A DNA stretch of 64,000 bases from Cyanophora paradoxa. Its lineage: Eukaryota > Glaucocystophyceae > Cyanophorales > Cyanophoraceae. The stretch covers positions 30,753 to 94,752 of the forward strand of contig QPMI01000034.1 of assembly GCA_004431415.1 (NCBI GenBank). The letters run 5' to 3'. Below, in pieces: positions 31,640 to 43,165 of this stretch. Both the position numbers and the translations under genes were made by a program. Position 1 is the stretch's first letter. The number at the start of each line of letters is the position of its first letter. The notes beneath the pieces are model-generated. The model saw only the letters and a program-made list of their open reading frames with translations. It had not been told where the DNA came from and did no database searches.

Positions 31640-32089
31640 CGCGGGAGCGAGTTTAACGAAAGCTGCGAAATTCAGCCTGCCCCCCCCCCCCCCCCCCCCC
31701 CCCCGCCTTCCCTTGCAGGGATACAGCATATGCACCGCATGTCCGCGGCCGTACCGATCTGTTATCCGCTGCACTCGGTCGCGCGAGGACAAGTCCTGGA
31801 TGCCCTGTGACGTTGACGCGCGCAGTCGGCGAGCGCCGCGTCGAGGGGCTTGAGCTCGTCGGAAAAGTTTCCATCGATAGAGCGCGCCGCGGGAGCAGCG
31901 CCTCGCTCACTCGGCTGAGCGCTTGAGGTGCCGGGCTCAGACGCCCATCCCCGCCCGGCTGTCCGATGCTGACGCCTGGTGGTCGCACTGCATGTTGCAG
32001 CAGCACGCGCCCAGGAACTTCTCAAGGTGCTTCTCCAGCTCTGCCCGCGCCCCCCGCCTTCGTCAGACCGCACGCGCGCGGCAGCTCAT
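31640..32089 (-). CDS. Possible small gene, function unknown
   Basis: Minus-strand fragments look coding: ELEKHLEKFLGACCCNMQCD, then FSDELKPLDAALADCAR, then SSRDRVQRITDRYGRGHAVH followed by MLYPCK. Likely GT/GC-AG introns separate them, but start and stop were not resolved. The cluster of Cys is notable. A poly-C run at 31680-31704 lies within or after it. Confidence 0.3.
31680..31704. repeat. Poly-C homopolymer, about 25 bp
   Basis: Uninterrupted C run between the OXR1-like gene and the next locus. Confidence 0.85.
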
Positions 32090-32160
32090 GCAGCACGAGA
32101 TAACGCACCCGCGAAGCCGTGCGCGTAGCGGCAGGCGCCGCCTGAGTAGGCCGCTGAGGG

Positions 32161-32304
32161 GGGATCAAACTGCAGCTTCGCCGGAACGCCAGCGCAGCTC
32201 CGAAGCACTTGCCATAGCCGCCGAGTGGCCACATAGCGGCGCAACCACCGTAAGCTCGTGACAAGTCGTGTGTCTTGAGTGCAGCCAGGCTAGCTAGCTG
32301 ATCG
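32161..32304 (-). repeat. Dispersed repeat, copy B, upstream of the AP2-like gene
   Basis: Reverse complement of the block at 16213-16350, nearly identical apart from about 7 extra bases. It ends some 10-15 bp before the ATG of the large AP2-like gene, so it may be part of that promoter. Confidence 0.85.
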
Positions 32305-32315
32305 CTGCGGGCGCG

Positions 32316-35300
32316 ATGCAGCACGAACAGCAAGCCGGAGGTGGCTGGGTGCCTCCGGCCTTGCCGGCGCCCTTCATGTATGCGGCGGGAATGCCGGTGC
32401 GGTCCCGCCGCGGAGCCCGAGCGTGCGCCCATCGCGCGTTTCTTACGTTGACTATGCACGCCCGCAGTGGGGCCAAGGTCCCTCGACTTCCGGAGCCGCG
32501 CCCGCCCACATACATCCCGCGTCCGCGCCCATGTCCATGGGCGCCGGCGCGGCTGTACATGTGCATGTAAATGGCCATCCTGGAGATAGTAGCATTGGCC
32601 AGCGCCAGCAGCTGTCGCCCCCGGCACCGCAGTTCGAATTCACTGCAGCAGTCCCCAACAGCGCTCATTGGCGCGGGCCCCCGCCCTCGCACATGTACAA
32701 TCAGCCAGCCACCACAACATGCGCGTCTACGGCTCCAGCTATAGCTATAGCTATGAGTGCTCATCCAAGCCTCGTGTCGCCCGAACAGCTCGGCTTTGCG
32801 CCCCCTTTGTACCCGCCGGACCAACTGTACCTGCCGCCCCCTCCTCCTCAGGCTCAGCAAGTGCACTTGCATCCACATGCTTTACGTCCGCGGCCAGCGA
32901 TGCCTTCAGCTGGCCACATTCAGCTCCCGGGACCGACGCAGCATCAGTCTGCCTTCGCCCCTCAGACGTCTGCCGCCCCATCCCTTCACGTCTCTGCCCC
33001 CGTGAGCTCGATATTGGTGTGCAGGCTTTGTCACGCGCATCATTCGTTGTTCATCATCATGATCATTAACTGAGCGTCCTCGCAGCAGCGACACAGCAGC
33101 CACATGGGCGAGAACGAGTACACTCTCTTGTGCCTGATCTTTCTTAAGCTTGCAGTATCCGACCCGTGCTGCCGCTCAATCGCGCTGCGCAGCGGTCGAG
33201 AACGGCAAAACGCGGCGCTCTTCAGTCTCCCTGGTCCAATTCAGCAGTTCTACGACCCGCTTTACGGCTATCCGCCCTCTACATCGCCGGCTCCAACGCC
33301 CCCGTACTCGCCGCCGCTCTACTCTCAGCACGCGCCCTCGCGCCCCGCGTTCGAGGCCGTCCCCGTGGCCATTTCCACGCCGGTGCGCGCGCGCCTCTTC
33401 TCGAATGCGTTGGCCGCGTTGACCGTGACCGTGACGCAGCCCGCGGCCGCCGTCCCGCCTCTAAATCTGCCGCGGCCGGCATTCCCGGCGTCTACAGGCC
33501 CCGTAGCCCTGCCCTTCGCACCTCCACCCGAAGGGAATGCCCGCCCCACGTCATCCCTCGAACAGCCCCCTTCACGCGCTACCCCGAGCGTGCATTTGCA
33601 TGCTCTGCCGTCAAATCCCCAAACTGGTCACCCGCATCTTCTCACCGGTCTGTGGCTGCTTTACGCGGATCTCGTCTTGCGAGTTCTAATCACCGATATC
33701 CATCGATATCGTTCTCTATCTGGGACCCAGACCGTGGTTCCTCTGTCCCCCCAAGCTCCAAGCGGAAGCCCTTCCCCAGTCACCGTCGCTCGCGATCCGC
33801 GTCCAGAGGTGCGTTTCCGCCTTGCGAACGTTGAGGCCAGGTGTAACCGTCATCCAACTCGGCCTGCAGAACCATCCCCAGCCGCCAATCGCGATCCGGA
33901 TCGCGATCGGCTCGCGCTTCCCCATGCGGAGCCTACAGTCGTGCTGACGACCGGTGATTCTGCATTCGAGAAACCTGCAACAGCCGCTTATGATCATCTC
34001 TGCCCCCGCCCGGCGCTCGTCGAAGGTGCTTTGTTTTCAGTCTTGCATCTTCCCAAGAGAATCAGATTTAGCGCAGATTCTTCGAGCTCCCACGTACCTG
34101 TGGCTTCCAGCTCCTCGCAGCAAGTCGATGCCCATGCAGCTGTCTTTGCACGTGAAGGTTCGACTCCAGAACATATCGATGTTCCTGTGTGCTTTTCAGA
34201 TCGCCGTCTTATCCGTCATGCAGGCACCGCCGTTTCCTCGCCTCCCACAACTAGCCGTAGTGTGGATCCGGAGCCCAGCTCGCAATCGATATCGCAGGCG
34301 CATTATGGCAACGATCATGAAGGAGGGACACCTGCTGCAGCCGTCGCCGACTCGACGCACATGCTTGCATTGTCGTCAACAAGAGAGCAATTGCAACCTG
34401 CGATGCCGTTGAATTTGCACAGTTCGCTTCACGATTATGATCAGGCAGATCGGCGAGCATCACATGCGGCTTCATTCGAGCCAGATCTGCCAACCGTTCG
34501 CCGTCTGGTAAGTATTTTCTGGTTTAGTTCTCTCGACTCCGGATCCACAGTCTCTTACTCTCGGCTTGCGTTTCAGGAGGATGTCGACGTCGACAGCCGC
34601 GACGAAGCCCGCGGCGGCACAAGCGCGCCCCATCAAGCTTTGGGCGAGCATGAGCAGTCAGCTGCAGCAAACATCTCTCAGCAGGATCTGACAATCCCTC
34701 GCACGGCCTCTCAAGAACGGACACGGTGTGATGTCGCTGGAGACCTGCCGGCTGCCGAATCTCACGGAGAGCATCTCGGCGTGGGCGTTGGGCACCTGCA
34801 TCGAGCGAACAAAGACATGGCGGACGGCTCGGCGCAGGCTGCCCCCAAGAGTGCCTTCAACTCGGCGTCGGACATGACACTGGCCGCGGGCAGTTCGCCC
34901 GTCCAAATTGCAGAGCGTCGGTCACAGGTACGAGAACACTTTTCAGCTGTGCGCCCTACCTCCATCCATTTTGATCGTTCTTCGTTCGTAGGAGGTCGTC
35001 GCCGATTGCAACGACGGCGACGGGCCCGGCTCGTATTTCGTCCCCTCGCCTCCGGACTCAGCTGGAAATCCCGGCGCTCGCTCGAGCTCGTTGCCTGCGC
35101 ATGCTGTCGGAGCGGACAGCACCGGTGCAGCCCGCGCAGCAAGAGATGTGTCAGCGTCAGCTGCAACGAACGAGAAGCTCGCGATCGAGTGCTCGCCGGC
35201 AGATGGTGCAGCCGGCATCTATCCGGACCAGCCGGCATCTGGACCGTCCACTGAAGCTACGCCAGCAACGGGGCTGACAGATGCAGCTGCAGCGGACGAG

Positions 35301-38300
35301 AAGTTTGTGATTCCGCCAGCAGCTAGCGCTGCTGATGGCCCGCAATCCTCAGTGAAGCAGTCGGTGTCCGCAGCCTTCACCGAGCCACCGAAGCCGCCGG
35401 AGGAGCCGGCGCCCCACGCAGTGGACATGGAGACGGCCGGCGAGTTGCATACCAGCGCTGAGGCTGATGCGGAGACGGCGGGCGAAGTTCGTCCCAGCGC
35501 TGAAGGTGCCGACCGCGAGGACCATGCGCATGCTCAGCTGCAGGTGGCTCTCGATGCCAAAGCCTCCAATCCATGTGCTGCTGCGACCACGACTGAAGAG
35601 TCCAGGGGCGATGCTGGCATGGTTACATCAGAAGCCTCCGAGAGCAACGACAGCGCCGTGGAGCCAGCAGCTTTCGGCGTTGATCATGGTGCCTCAGCTT
35701 CGTCGGGGCAGAGCTCTCCGTGCCGAGACGCGAGTGCAGCCGCTGCCGGCACTTCGTCGCCCGTCGTGGAACGGGGGCCCGTCCCATCCACTGGTTCGTC
35801 CCTGAACGATCTGGCAGTCCCTCCTCCCCTTCCAGCCCCTTCCTTCGCGGAAGTTCAAGCACCGCCTTCACATCGGGATTCGGCTGCGTCGTCTCCGCCT
35901 CCCGTCGACCCCCCGGGGCCTTCTCGCCCGCAGCCGGCGTCTCTCGCGGAGCATGACGGGCAAGCGGAGGGCATCCACGTCGATGCAGGCGGCGCCGCTG
36001 CAGAACGCACTGCGATGGAAGTGTTGGTGCCAGCGGACGCTGCGTCAGCAGAGGATCGTGCCTCTTCTGGGGACGGCATTGACGTCGAGCAGCCGGCACC
36101 TTCGCCAGCCGCGGGGTCTGATCTGCCGACGCCGGCGGAGCCGCCAGAGCTGTCCAGCGAGCCAGGGTCAGACAGCGGCAATACTTCAGTGGCGCGCGAG
36201 CGCCGTGCATCTGCCGGCTCGGAAGGCGATCGCGACCGCGACGAAGACCAGGCCGCGCCTGACGCTGCCGCGGACGATGCGGGCGAGGACGGCGCGGATG
36301 CGGAGCAGGGCGCCGTTGGCGTCGAAGCCGGCCCCTCCGCATCCACGGCCGCCGCCGCGAGTCCGTCAGTCTCTGGCACCGGTGTCAAGCTCGACTCCCG
36401 GCATGGCACATGGTTCATAGCGTGCGTTCGTCACGAATGATGTTTCCTGTGCAAGTTGTTTTCTTCTAATCTCCTTCCTTTCCCAGAACAACCGTCAACG
36501 GTGCTAGAATTCAAACGCCGAGGGGCCCTGATAGCTGGAAGTCGCAGGAAGCTGCAGCGCGCGCCCGTGATCGCTGGCTGTGCGTATAACGTGTTTCGCT
36601 CGTTCGTCAGCACACATCTAATCAGACGCAGAATTTTTCTGCTCGGTCCCAACGAGGCGAGGGCGCGTCTGAGCTTTCCAGTCGAGGAATACAACTCCGA
36701 GCCGTGGTTCACTTCGCTGGTTCAAGGCGAAACACCCTACGGCTATCGCCGGCTCGAAAGTGCCGGCGGCTATGGGAAGGTGGACAGCGAGGAGAAGGCG
36801 TGTGCTTTTCCTTTGAAGGTTCACGTCGCTGCATAAAATTTCATCTGATTTGTTGTGTGCATGTGCAGATGTACGCAGCGATGTACCACGGCTACATTGC
36901 AGATTCGTTCCTGTCCGAGCACAACGTCAGGAAGGACTCGCAGGGCCAGCAGATGTGCCTCTTCTGGCCTTCTGGGAACGTGAAATTGCTCGAAAGGCTA
37001 AAAACGGACTACAACCGCCATCTGTTGAAGCCCCTGCGCCCACCGCCAACCAGCACCCAGCAATCTGAAACGGACGCGGGCACCGAGGATGAGTTGATTT
37101 CACGGAGGCGAGCAGCCCCCGAGGAGCGCGGGAGGCGGCGCGCGCGGGCGAGCTCGAGGCCGCCGACTGACGGCAGCCCCGAGCAGCCGCCGAGTGCTGG
37201 GCCCAGCAAGCGCGCACGCGGCGCAGGCGGCGGCCAGCCGCGCGAGTCCCCGCCCAGCAGCGCCGCCGCCGGCGGCAGCGGCGCCCCGGGGCGGGCGGGG
37301 CTGCCGCTCGACGAGGGCGGGGCGAGCAGCAGCGGCTCTGCTCCGGTTGCCCATCCATCCGAGCCGGAGCAGACTGAATCGATGGCTGCTGGAGACATCG
37401 AGCGGGCTCCGAAACCGCCGCCAACAGCCGGCGCACTTCAATCTGTCGCGAGTGCCTCTGGCGAGCTGCAGCCGCCTCGGGACGAGGAGCACGCCTCCGG
37501 GCTTGGCGCCGACGAGGCCGGTGCGGCCGAGCCGGTCGGCAGCGGCGGCAAGGTGGCTGTGGTGGCGGCAGGGCAGAGTCGGCAGGGCCCGTCATGGGGA
37601 GTGAGCTCGTGCCCCACCGGGTGGAAGATCAGGTTCGCGCGTGGCTGCCTAGGGCGCCTCGCGCAGCCGCCTGCGTCTCCACGCCCGGGCGTGACGCCGC
37701 CGGCAGCATTTCGGCGTACAACGCGAGCGTGGTGTCGCCGGAGGCCTTCGGCTGGCCCTCGGAGGAGGCCGCCGCCCGCGCCCGCGACCGCTGGCAGTGC
37801 GTGGCCGCCGTGGCTGCTATCGAAGGGGCGAAAGCCTGATGGGTTTCGATCGGCGCAGAATTTTCCTTCTGGGGCCTGAGCTGCTGGTGGAGAACCCGAA
37901 GCTGAATTTGAACTTCCCGGTTGCGGAGTACCAGTCGGAGAGATGGTACCAAGAGATGGAAAGGCGCAAGGGGGAGCGGCCGCCTTTCGGGTTCCACCTC
38001 TTGGGCGGCAGGTCCTTCAAGCGCTTCACGGCCGCGCACCCCGACCACACCGAGAAGGTCCGCCGCCGAAGGCGCCCTGCGATATCGATCCGGCGCGCTG
38101 AGATATCGATCCGGCGCTGCGCAGGCGCGGGGGGCCATGTTCCACGGCTACATCAACTTCCTGCGGCGGCACAACGTCGAGCGAGACGCGCAGGGGCGCC
38201 TCGCGCGCGCGTTCCTCTTCTGGCCGCTGCCCCTGGACAAGAAGGGCAAGCCCCCCGCGGAAGAGGAGTTGTGGGGCGAGCGCACGGACAAGCCAAGGGA

Positions 38301-40409
38301 CGGCGAGGACGTGGACGAGGTCGACTGGGGCGGGGAGAAGCTGGCCGTAAAGTGGACCGACAGCGAGGTGAACTTGTCGAGCCTCAAGGGCGATGCGAGG
38401 CGCCTGGAGACCCTGCCGCTCTGGTCCCCCGCCGCGCCTGCCGAGGAGGGCGGGAAGCGGTGCACGCGCGCGAGGTCGAGGCCGTCGGGCGAGGCCCGCG
38501 GCAGCCCCGAGCGGCCGCCGAGTGCTGGGCCCGGCAAGCGTGCACGCGGCGCAGGAGGCGGCCAGCCGCGCGAGTCCCCGCCCAGCAGCGCCGCGGCCAG
38601 CGGTGGCGGCGCCGCGGCCGGCGGCAGAGGCGCTGCGGCAGGCGGTAGCAGCGCCTCGGCGCGGGCGGGGTCGTCGCTCGGGACTCTACTCCGGCGTCCC
38701 CTCCGTCCGAGCCGGAGCTCGCTCCAGCCGTGACCCCCCGCCGCGCGGTATCCGGCCGCTCGGCGGACGACCAGGGGGCGCCGGCGCCCGGCCCGAGCGG
38801 GGCGGGCGGGGCTTCGGCGCCGGGGGCGGCGCTGAGTGTGGCGGAGGCGGTGGCGTCCCTCGTGCGGACCGGGGGAAGGGACGTCAAGTCAGTGCGCCCC
38901 CACGGCGGCGGCGCCTTCTTCTCCGTCCGGGTCCGCCCCCCCGCCCCGCCCCGCCCCGGCCCGGCCCCCGGGGGCGCTGAGGGGGCGGGGCGGGGCGGGG
39001 GCCAGAAAACGCTGCGGGGCCGGGAGAAGGAGACGACGTGCGCGCGGGGGCGGGCCTTCCGGAGCGCGGCGGAGGCGAAGGTCTTCAGCGACTGCGCCCA
39101 CATCGTCCTCTTCGGGCCCGAGGCCGTCGCCGCCGGCAGCCGCGGCGGCCTCGCCTTCCCCGAGGGCCTCGACGCCGCCCGCGCCGACTCGTACCTGCGG
39201 ATGCCGTTCTTCACGGAGCTGCCGCGGGCGGCGGAGGAGGGGCGCGTCGTCTGCTACCTCTCGGGCCCCGCCATGGAGCGCCCCGGGGCCGAGAAGGAGA
39301 TCCTCGAAGTGCGCCCCGCCCCCCGCCCTCCCCGCCCCTCCCGTTCCCGCCGGCCGACGGGGGCGGGGGCCAGGGCGTCTTCGAGTACGTCTGGGGGGCC
39401 TTGGACGGCCTCTTCCCGCACCCGCTCCCCGACCGCCCCGGCGCCCCCGCCACCCCCGCACCCTCCCGCAAGCGCAAGGCCGCCGCCGGCGAGGGCGGCG
39501 GCGGCGGCGCGCGGGCCAAGGCGCCGAGGCGGGCGGGCGCCTCCGCCGGCCCCTCTCGGAGGGACGGGACCTCGAGCTCTGCGGAGGCGCCGCCTCCGCC
39601 CGTCAGCGCCCCCGCTCCGCCTCTGCCCGACGCCGCTTCTGCGTCGCCCGACGGCGCCCCGCCGGACGAAGCGCGGAGCGCGGCGGGTGCCGCGGCGACG
39701 CCCGGCGGGGCCGGCTCGCCGCGCGGCGGCGCCTCGTCGCCGCGCAGCGCCGCCCCTCGCCGCTCCCGAAGCTGATCGACCTCGACGAGTGGGACGACGA
39801 GGAGGAGGAGGCGGAGGAGGCGGAGCAGGGGGCGGGGGGGCCGCTGCGGACAGACGGGTGCCCAGGGCGGGCGGCGGGCGGCGGGGGCGGCGGGGAGGCG
39901 GGGCCCGACGAGCCCGGGAGCGACGGGGAGCCCGAGGTGGTGGTCGACGTGGACGAGGGCGACGGGGCCGATCGCGAGGACCCGAGAGCGACGGGGACGA
40001 GGACCCCTCGCCGCCGCCGGGAGCTCGAGCCGCGCCTCCTGCGGGACGCGGCGGCCCGAGGAGGCGGGGCGGGCAAGGCGGCGGTTGTTGGAGGCGGGCG
40101 GGGGCGGGGTCGGGGCGGGGCCCTCGGGCGGCGGGCCCTCGGTGCTCGTCTGGCTGCGGGAGCGCTCCCTGGAGCTGCCGGTGCCCGAGGCGGAGCCCGG
40201 GGGGGCCCGGGGCGGCGCTGCGGGCGGCGTCGGCGCTCTTCGGGGAGGAGGTGGCCGCCCTCGCCCGCCTCCAGCCGCCCGGCGCCGGCCCGCCCCGCAT
40301 CCTCCGCGCCGCCGCCGAGCTCGTCCCGGGGTACGACTACTCCGCCCTCACCCGCGACGACGTCATCCACCTCGCCGAGCGCGGCCTCGCCCTCCCCCAC
40401 GGCCCGTGA
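32316..40409 (+). CDS. Large protein with three AP2-like DNA-binding units
   Basis: Exon 1 (32316-32396) and exon 2 (32468-33001) encode a Pro/His-rich leader. Exon 3 from 33245, followed by exons up to 36421, encodes a long Ser/Ala/acidic disordered region. Three units then follow in tandem (see separate entries). Each has an AP2-like beta part, an EAAARARDRW-type helix and an FLLGP...FP segment, then a second block such as MYHGYIADSFLSEHNVRKD or MFHGYINFLRRHNVERDAQG. Phases agree across every intron tested, including 38645-38727, so one gene of more than 2,000 codons is plausible. The C-terminus is acidic (LIDLDEWDDEEEEAEEAEQ) and ends LAERGLALPHGP. AP2 proteins are usually transcription factors; that role is inferred. 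Two or three adjacent genes cannot be excluded. Confidence 0.6.
36370..36835 (+). other. AP2-like unit 1
   Basis: Exon ending at 36421 gives GTGVKLDSRHGTWFIA. Exon 36487-36579 gives TTVNGARIQTPRGPDSWKSQ then EAAARARDRW. The exon from 36632 gives IFLLGPNEARARLSFPVEEY. W-x-A-x-x-N-G, AARA-DRW and GP...L-x-FP match AP2/ERF landmarks. Confidence 0.6.
37585..38075 (+). other. AP2-like unit 2
   Basis: Exon ending at 37632 gives WGVSSCPTGWKI. Exon 37707-37796 gives ISAYNASVVSPEAFGWPSEE then AAARARDRW. The exon from 37859 gives IFLLGPELLVENPKLNLNFP. It is the best AP2 match of the three. Intron positions and phases equal those of unit 1, so the two arose by internal duplication. Confidence 0.65.
38870..39300 (+). 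other. AP2-like unit 3 (diverged)
   Basis: Exon ending at 38924 gives DVKSVRPHGGGAFFS. The exon from 39006 gives KTLRGREKETTCARGRAFRS, AAEAKVFSDCAHIVLFGPEA and GGLAFPEG. The order of features is that of units 1 and 2, but identity is much lower and the DRW helix is altered. Confidence 0.5.
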
Positions 40410-42790
40410 CCGCGACCGTGACCCGCCGCGCCCGCGCGCCGACCCGCTCCAGCGATCTGCTCGTAGTGTAGCGATGTTCTAGATCTTTTCTTCTGCCTGC
40501 CTGCATCATGATCAGATATGCGAAAGCTGAACCATAACGTATTGCTAAATTGCTTCGAATAAGAGACCCAATCTCTGCGAAGAATTCGAAGGCTGCGGGG
40601 TCCTACCGTAGTACGCTCTTGGGCCTGCGCCATGGCTAGGCGAGTGCGATCGCGAGGCACGGAGAGGAGCCGGAGGCTCGACTCTCGGCGAGACCTAGGC
40701 ATGGGGGGGCTAAATCAGCAGCTGTCAGACTCGAGGTGTTGGAAGAGATCGGGTTCTTGATCAGGGACAAAGCCGGGCTCGATTGCCCTTCGACGCTTTG
40801 CAACTGAAGCTGCGCCGCTGATCCGATGATCATGATCAAGACTTCGCGAGCTCGAGGCTCTGTTAGCTTCGCGATCGTTCGACGTTCAACTTGGCAAGCA
40901 TGCGCATGCCCTTCAATTGCAAGGCGATTCTGCCGGCGAAGCGCCTAGTGACTCCAGCCTTCCAGCCGGGTACAAGCAAGGGGCGACAGTGCTGTCATCA
41001 TGATGGACACGGCCGTCGAGGCATCATGATGGGGTGATAATGATCGATCATGATCAATCATGATGTCATGCAGCGATCATCATCGTTTAACACGGCATTT
41101 CCCACTCCTATTTCGCTGCACGAGCTCTCTGCTGCGTTTCTAATGCAAAGCAACGTGTTTATGACTCATTCCTGACCAAGCTGGATAGAAATCGGGCTCA
41201 GAGATGGCCTGAAAGAGGCCCCCACACCCCTCTTCCCAAGATTTTTGAGGCAGAGGAGCGGTTGATTAACCTCCTGCAATGTCAAGATAGTGTGTTATGT
41301 GTTTTAGAAGCTGTGTTAAGCGTCTCCGCATCCATTCTCGAAGTGGAAATCGGTGCGATCTTGCATCGCCAGCGGCTAAGGGTGGTGTCCCCTGTACCCC
41401 CCACGGCACCACAGCAGCCTTCCAACATCGTCAGAATCGTTCCAAACCTCCTCTGACTAGCATATACGGTGTCTTTAAGCTATTTAGACAGCATATAAGG
41501 TCGTTCAAACAGCGCGGGCGTCCAGAAACACGCGATTTGTGCACTGTACAGGTACCCCTCCCCTCATCATGATGGCCCCGATCATAATCCGACGTCATCA
41601 TGATGCGTATTTTACGTGCCATCATGATGTCGTCATCATGATGTGCGCATAATTATGACAGCACTGGGCGAAGGGGAAGCAAGCTGGAACCAATGACAAT
41701 CGCGCTTGTCCGTGAATGGGTGAATTGACTTTTTGTGCCAATGGCGATCGGGCTTAACGCGAACAATTTCGTACGTACGTGCTGTTACGTGCTGTATGGG
41801 GAAAAAAGTATCCGAGTTTAAAAAAAATCGTTAGGTAAATTCTTATGTAAATTCCGAGCGGGGGTAGACCAGCCGAGGCGGCTGTTATACCGGTTCCCGT
41901 TGGCAAAAAAACTCCGCCGGACTAACCGCAGAAAAAACCGCCGGCCTGGTTCTACCCCGCCCATCTGACCGTCTCGTATAGCTCAGCGTGCTAAGCGTTC
42001 CGGCTGCGGGAATGAGCTCAGCTGCGGTGTGTGCGCTAGCGAGAACGCCTCCGTCAAGCTCGGCGGCCGCTAGGTGCGTTTTGGTGGAAGATGCCTCCCG
42101 GTCCACTCGTTTGACAGCGCGCAGGCCGCAGGCAGATGCCAGGAGATGTGAGAGATGATGAAGCTTTCAGTTGGAGGACAGGTGCCCTCGTTTGGCCGAC
42201 CTTGCTGCTAACGGTCACATTGGACCAAGCAGATTCCCACAGAGCTAAGCGATCTAGCCTCTCTTTTCTGCTCTGTTGGCTTATGTACGACCTCTTTGCA
42301 GGTCCCAGGCGCCCTCCGACACTGCTCAGGTGCATTTCGTCGTGTTGTTGCTCCCCACCCGTTTGACACGATGCAGATCCAGACTGCAGGAGCATGGCAT
42401 TACCATAAAGCACCTTGCAGAACCATCGGTACAGGTGCGATTGTACTCGTTCTGCCGACTTTCATCTGCGAGCCGCTTCCGCGATGCTGCGCTTCCACAC
42501 GCTAGATACGGCGGCTAGGCGGCGCCTACGAAGTAGCATGTCGTTAGCACAATGCCGATGGAACATCTAGGTCCCTCTCCCTTCGCGTCCTGCTCACGTT
42601 TGTCCGATCGCAGCACATCTTGTCACGGCAACACTGGGGATGCTGCGCGGAAGCTCATTGAATCATACATAGATCCACTACTGGTTAGCGTTACTTCCTC
42701 TTTCGCTCTTCTTTTGCTCTGCCGCCGCCGCTCATTTCGGACCTTCAGGTTCTTTTCCGCCCGATCATCACTCGGCGTGTTGCTCCACGA
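40410..42790. other. Gene-poor region
   Basis: No convincing exons on either strand. Base composition becomes mixed and the C-rich intron signature disappears. It holds the ATCATGAT cluster described separately and scattered A/T runs near 41.8 kb. Confidence 0.5.
40995..41645. repeat. Cluster of the ATCATGAT palindrome
   Basis: The 8-bp palindrome occurs about eight times in two groups (about 40995-41070 and 41565-41645). By chance, far less than one copy is expected in 650 bp. Confidence 0.7.
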
Positions 42791-42795
42791 CGCTG

Positions 42796-43165
42796 TTCGG
42801 CCGGCTGCGGCGCAAGCGCGGTCCGGCGAGCCGCGCCGCTGCCCGCCGCGCCCCCGCCTCGCCGCCCGCCGGCTCCGGTTCGGCCGGCTGCGGCGCCAGC
42901 GCCGGAACGGTCCGGCGAGCCGCGCCGCCGCCCGCCGCGCCCCGCCTCGCCGCCCGCGGGCTCCGGCTCCAGCGCCAACGCGGTCCGGCGAGCCGCGTCG
43001 CCGCTCGGCGCCACGCGCTGCGCCCGCCATGCTGCCATCTTCGGCTCCGGCGGTCCCGCCGCGTACGGTAGCTGATAGGTGTTGTCCGGCGGTCCCGCCG
43101 CGCGCCGTAGCTGATAGGTGTTGTCCGGCGGTCCCGCCGCGCGCCTTAGCTGTTAGGTGTTGTCC
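42796..43165 (+). repeat. GC-rich degenerate tandem array A
   Basis: Variants of CGGCGAGCCGCGCCGCCGCC with Gly/Ala-codon-like spacing, ending in three copies of an about 43-bp unit containing GGCGGTCCCGCCGCG and AGCTGATAGGTGTTGTCC. Not a credible protein gene. Confidence 0.75.

Noticed and set aside
41960-42040. tRNA-like TATAGCTCAGCGTGCTAAGCG string
   Set aside because: It resembles a D arm with a following small hairpin, but there is no U33 in the loop and no T arm, so no tRNA is called.
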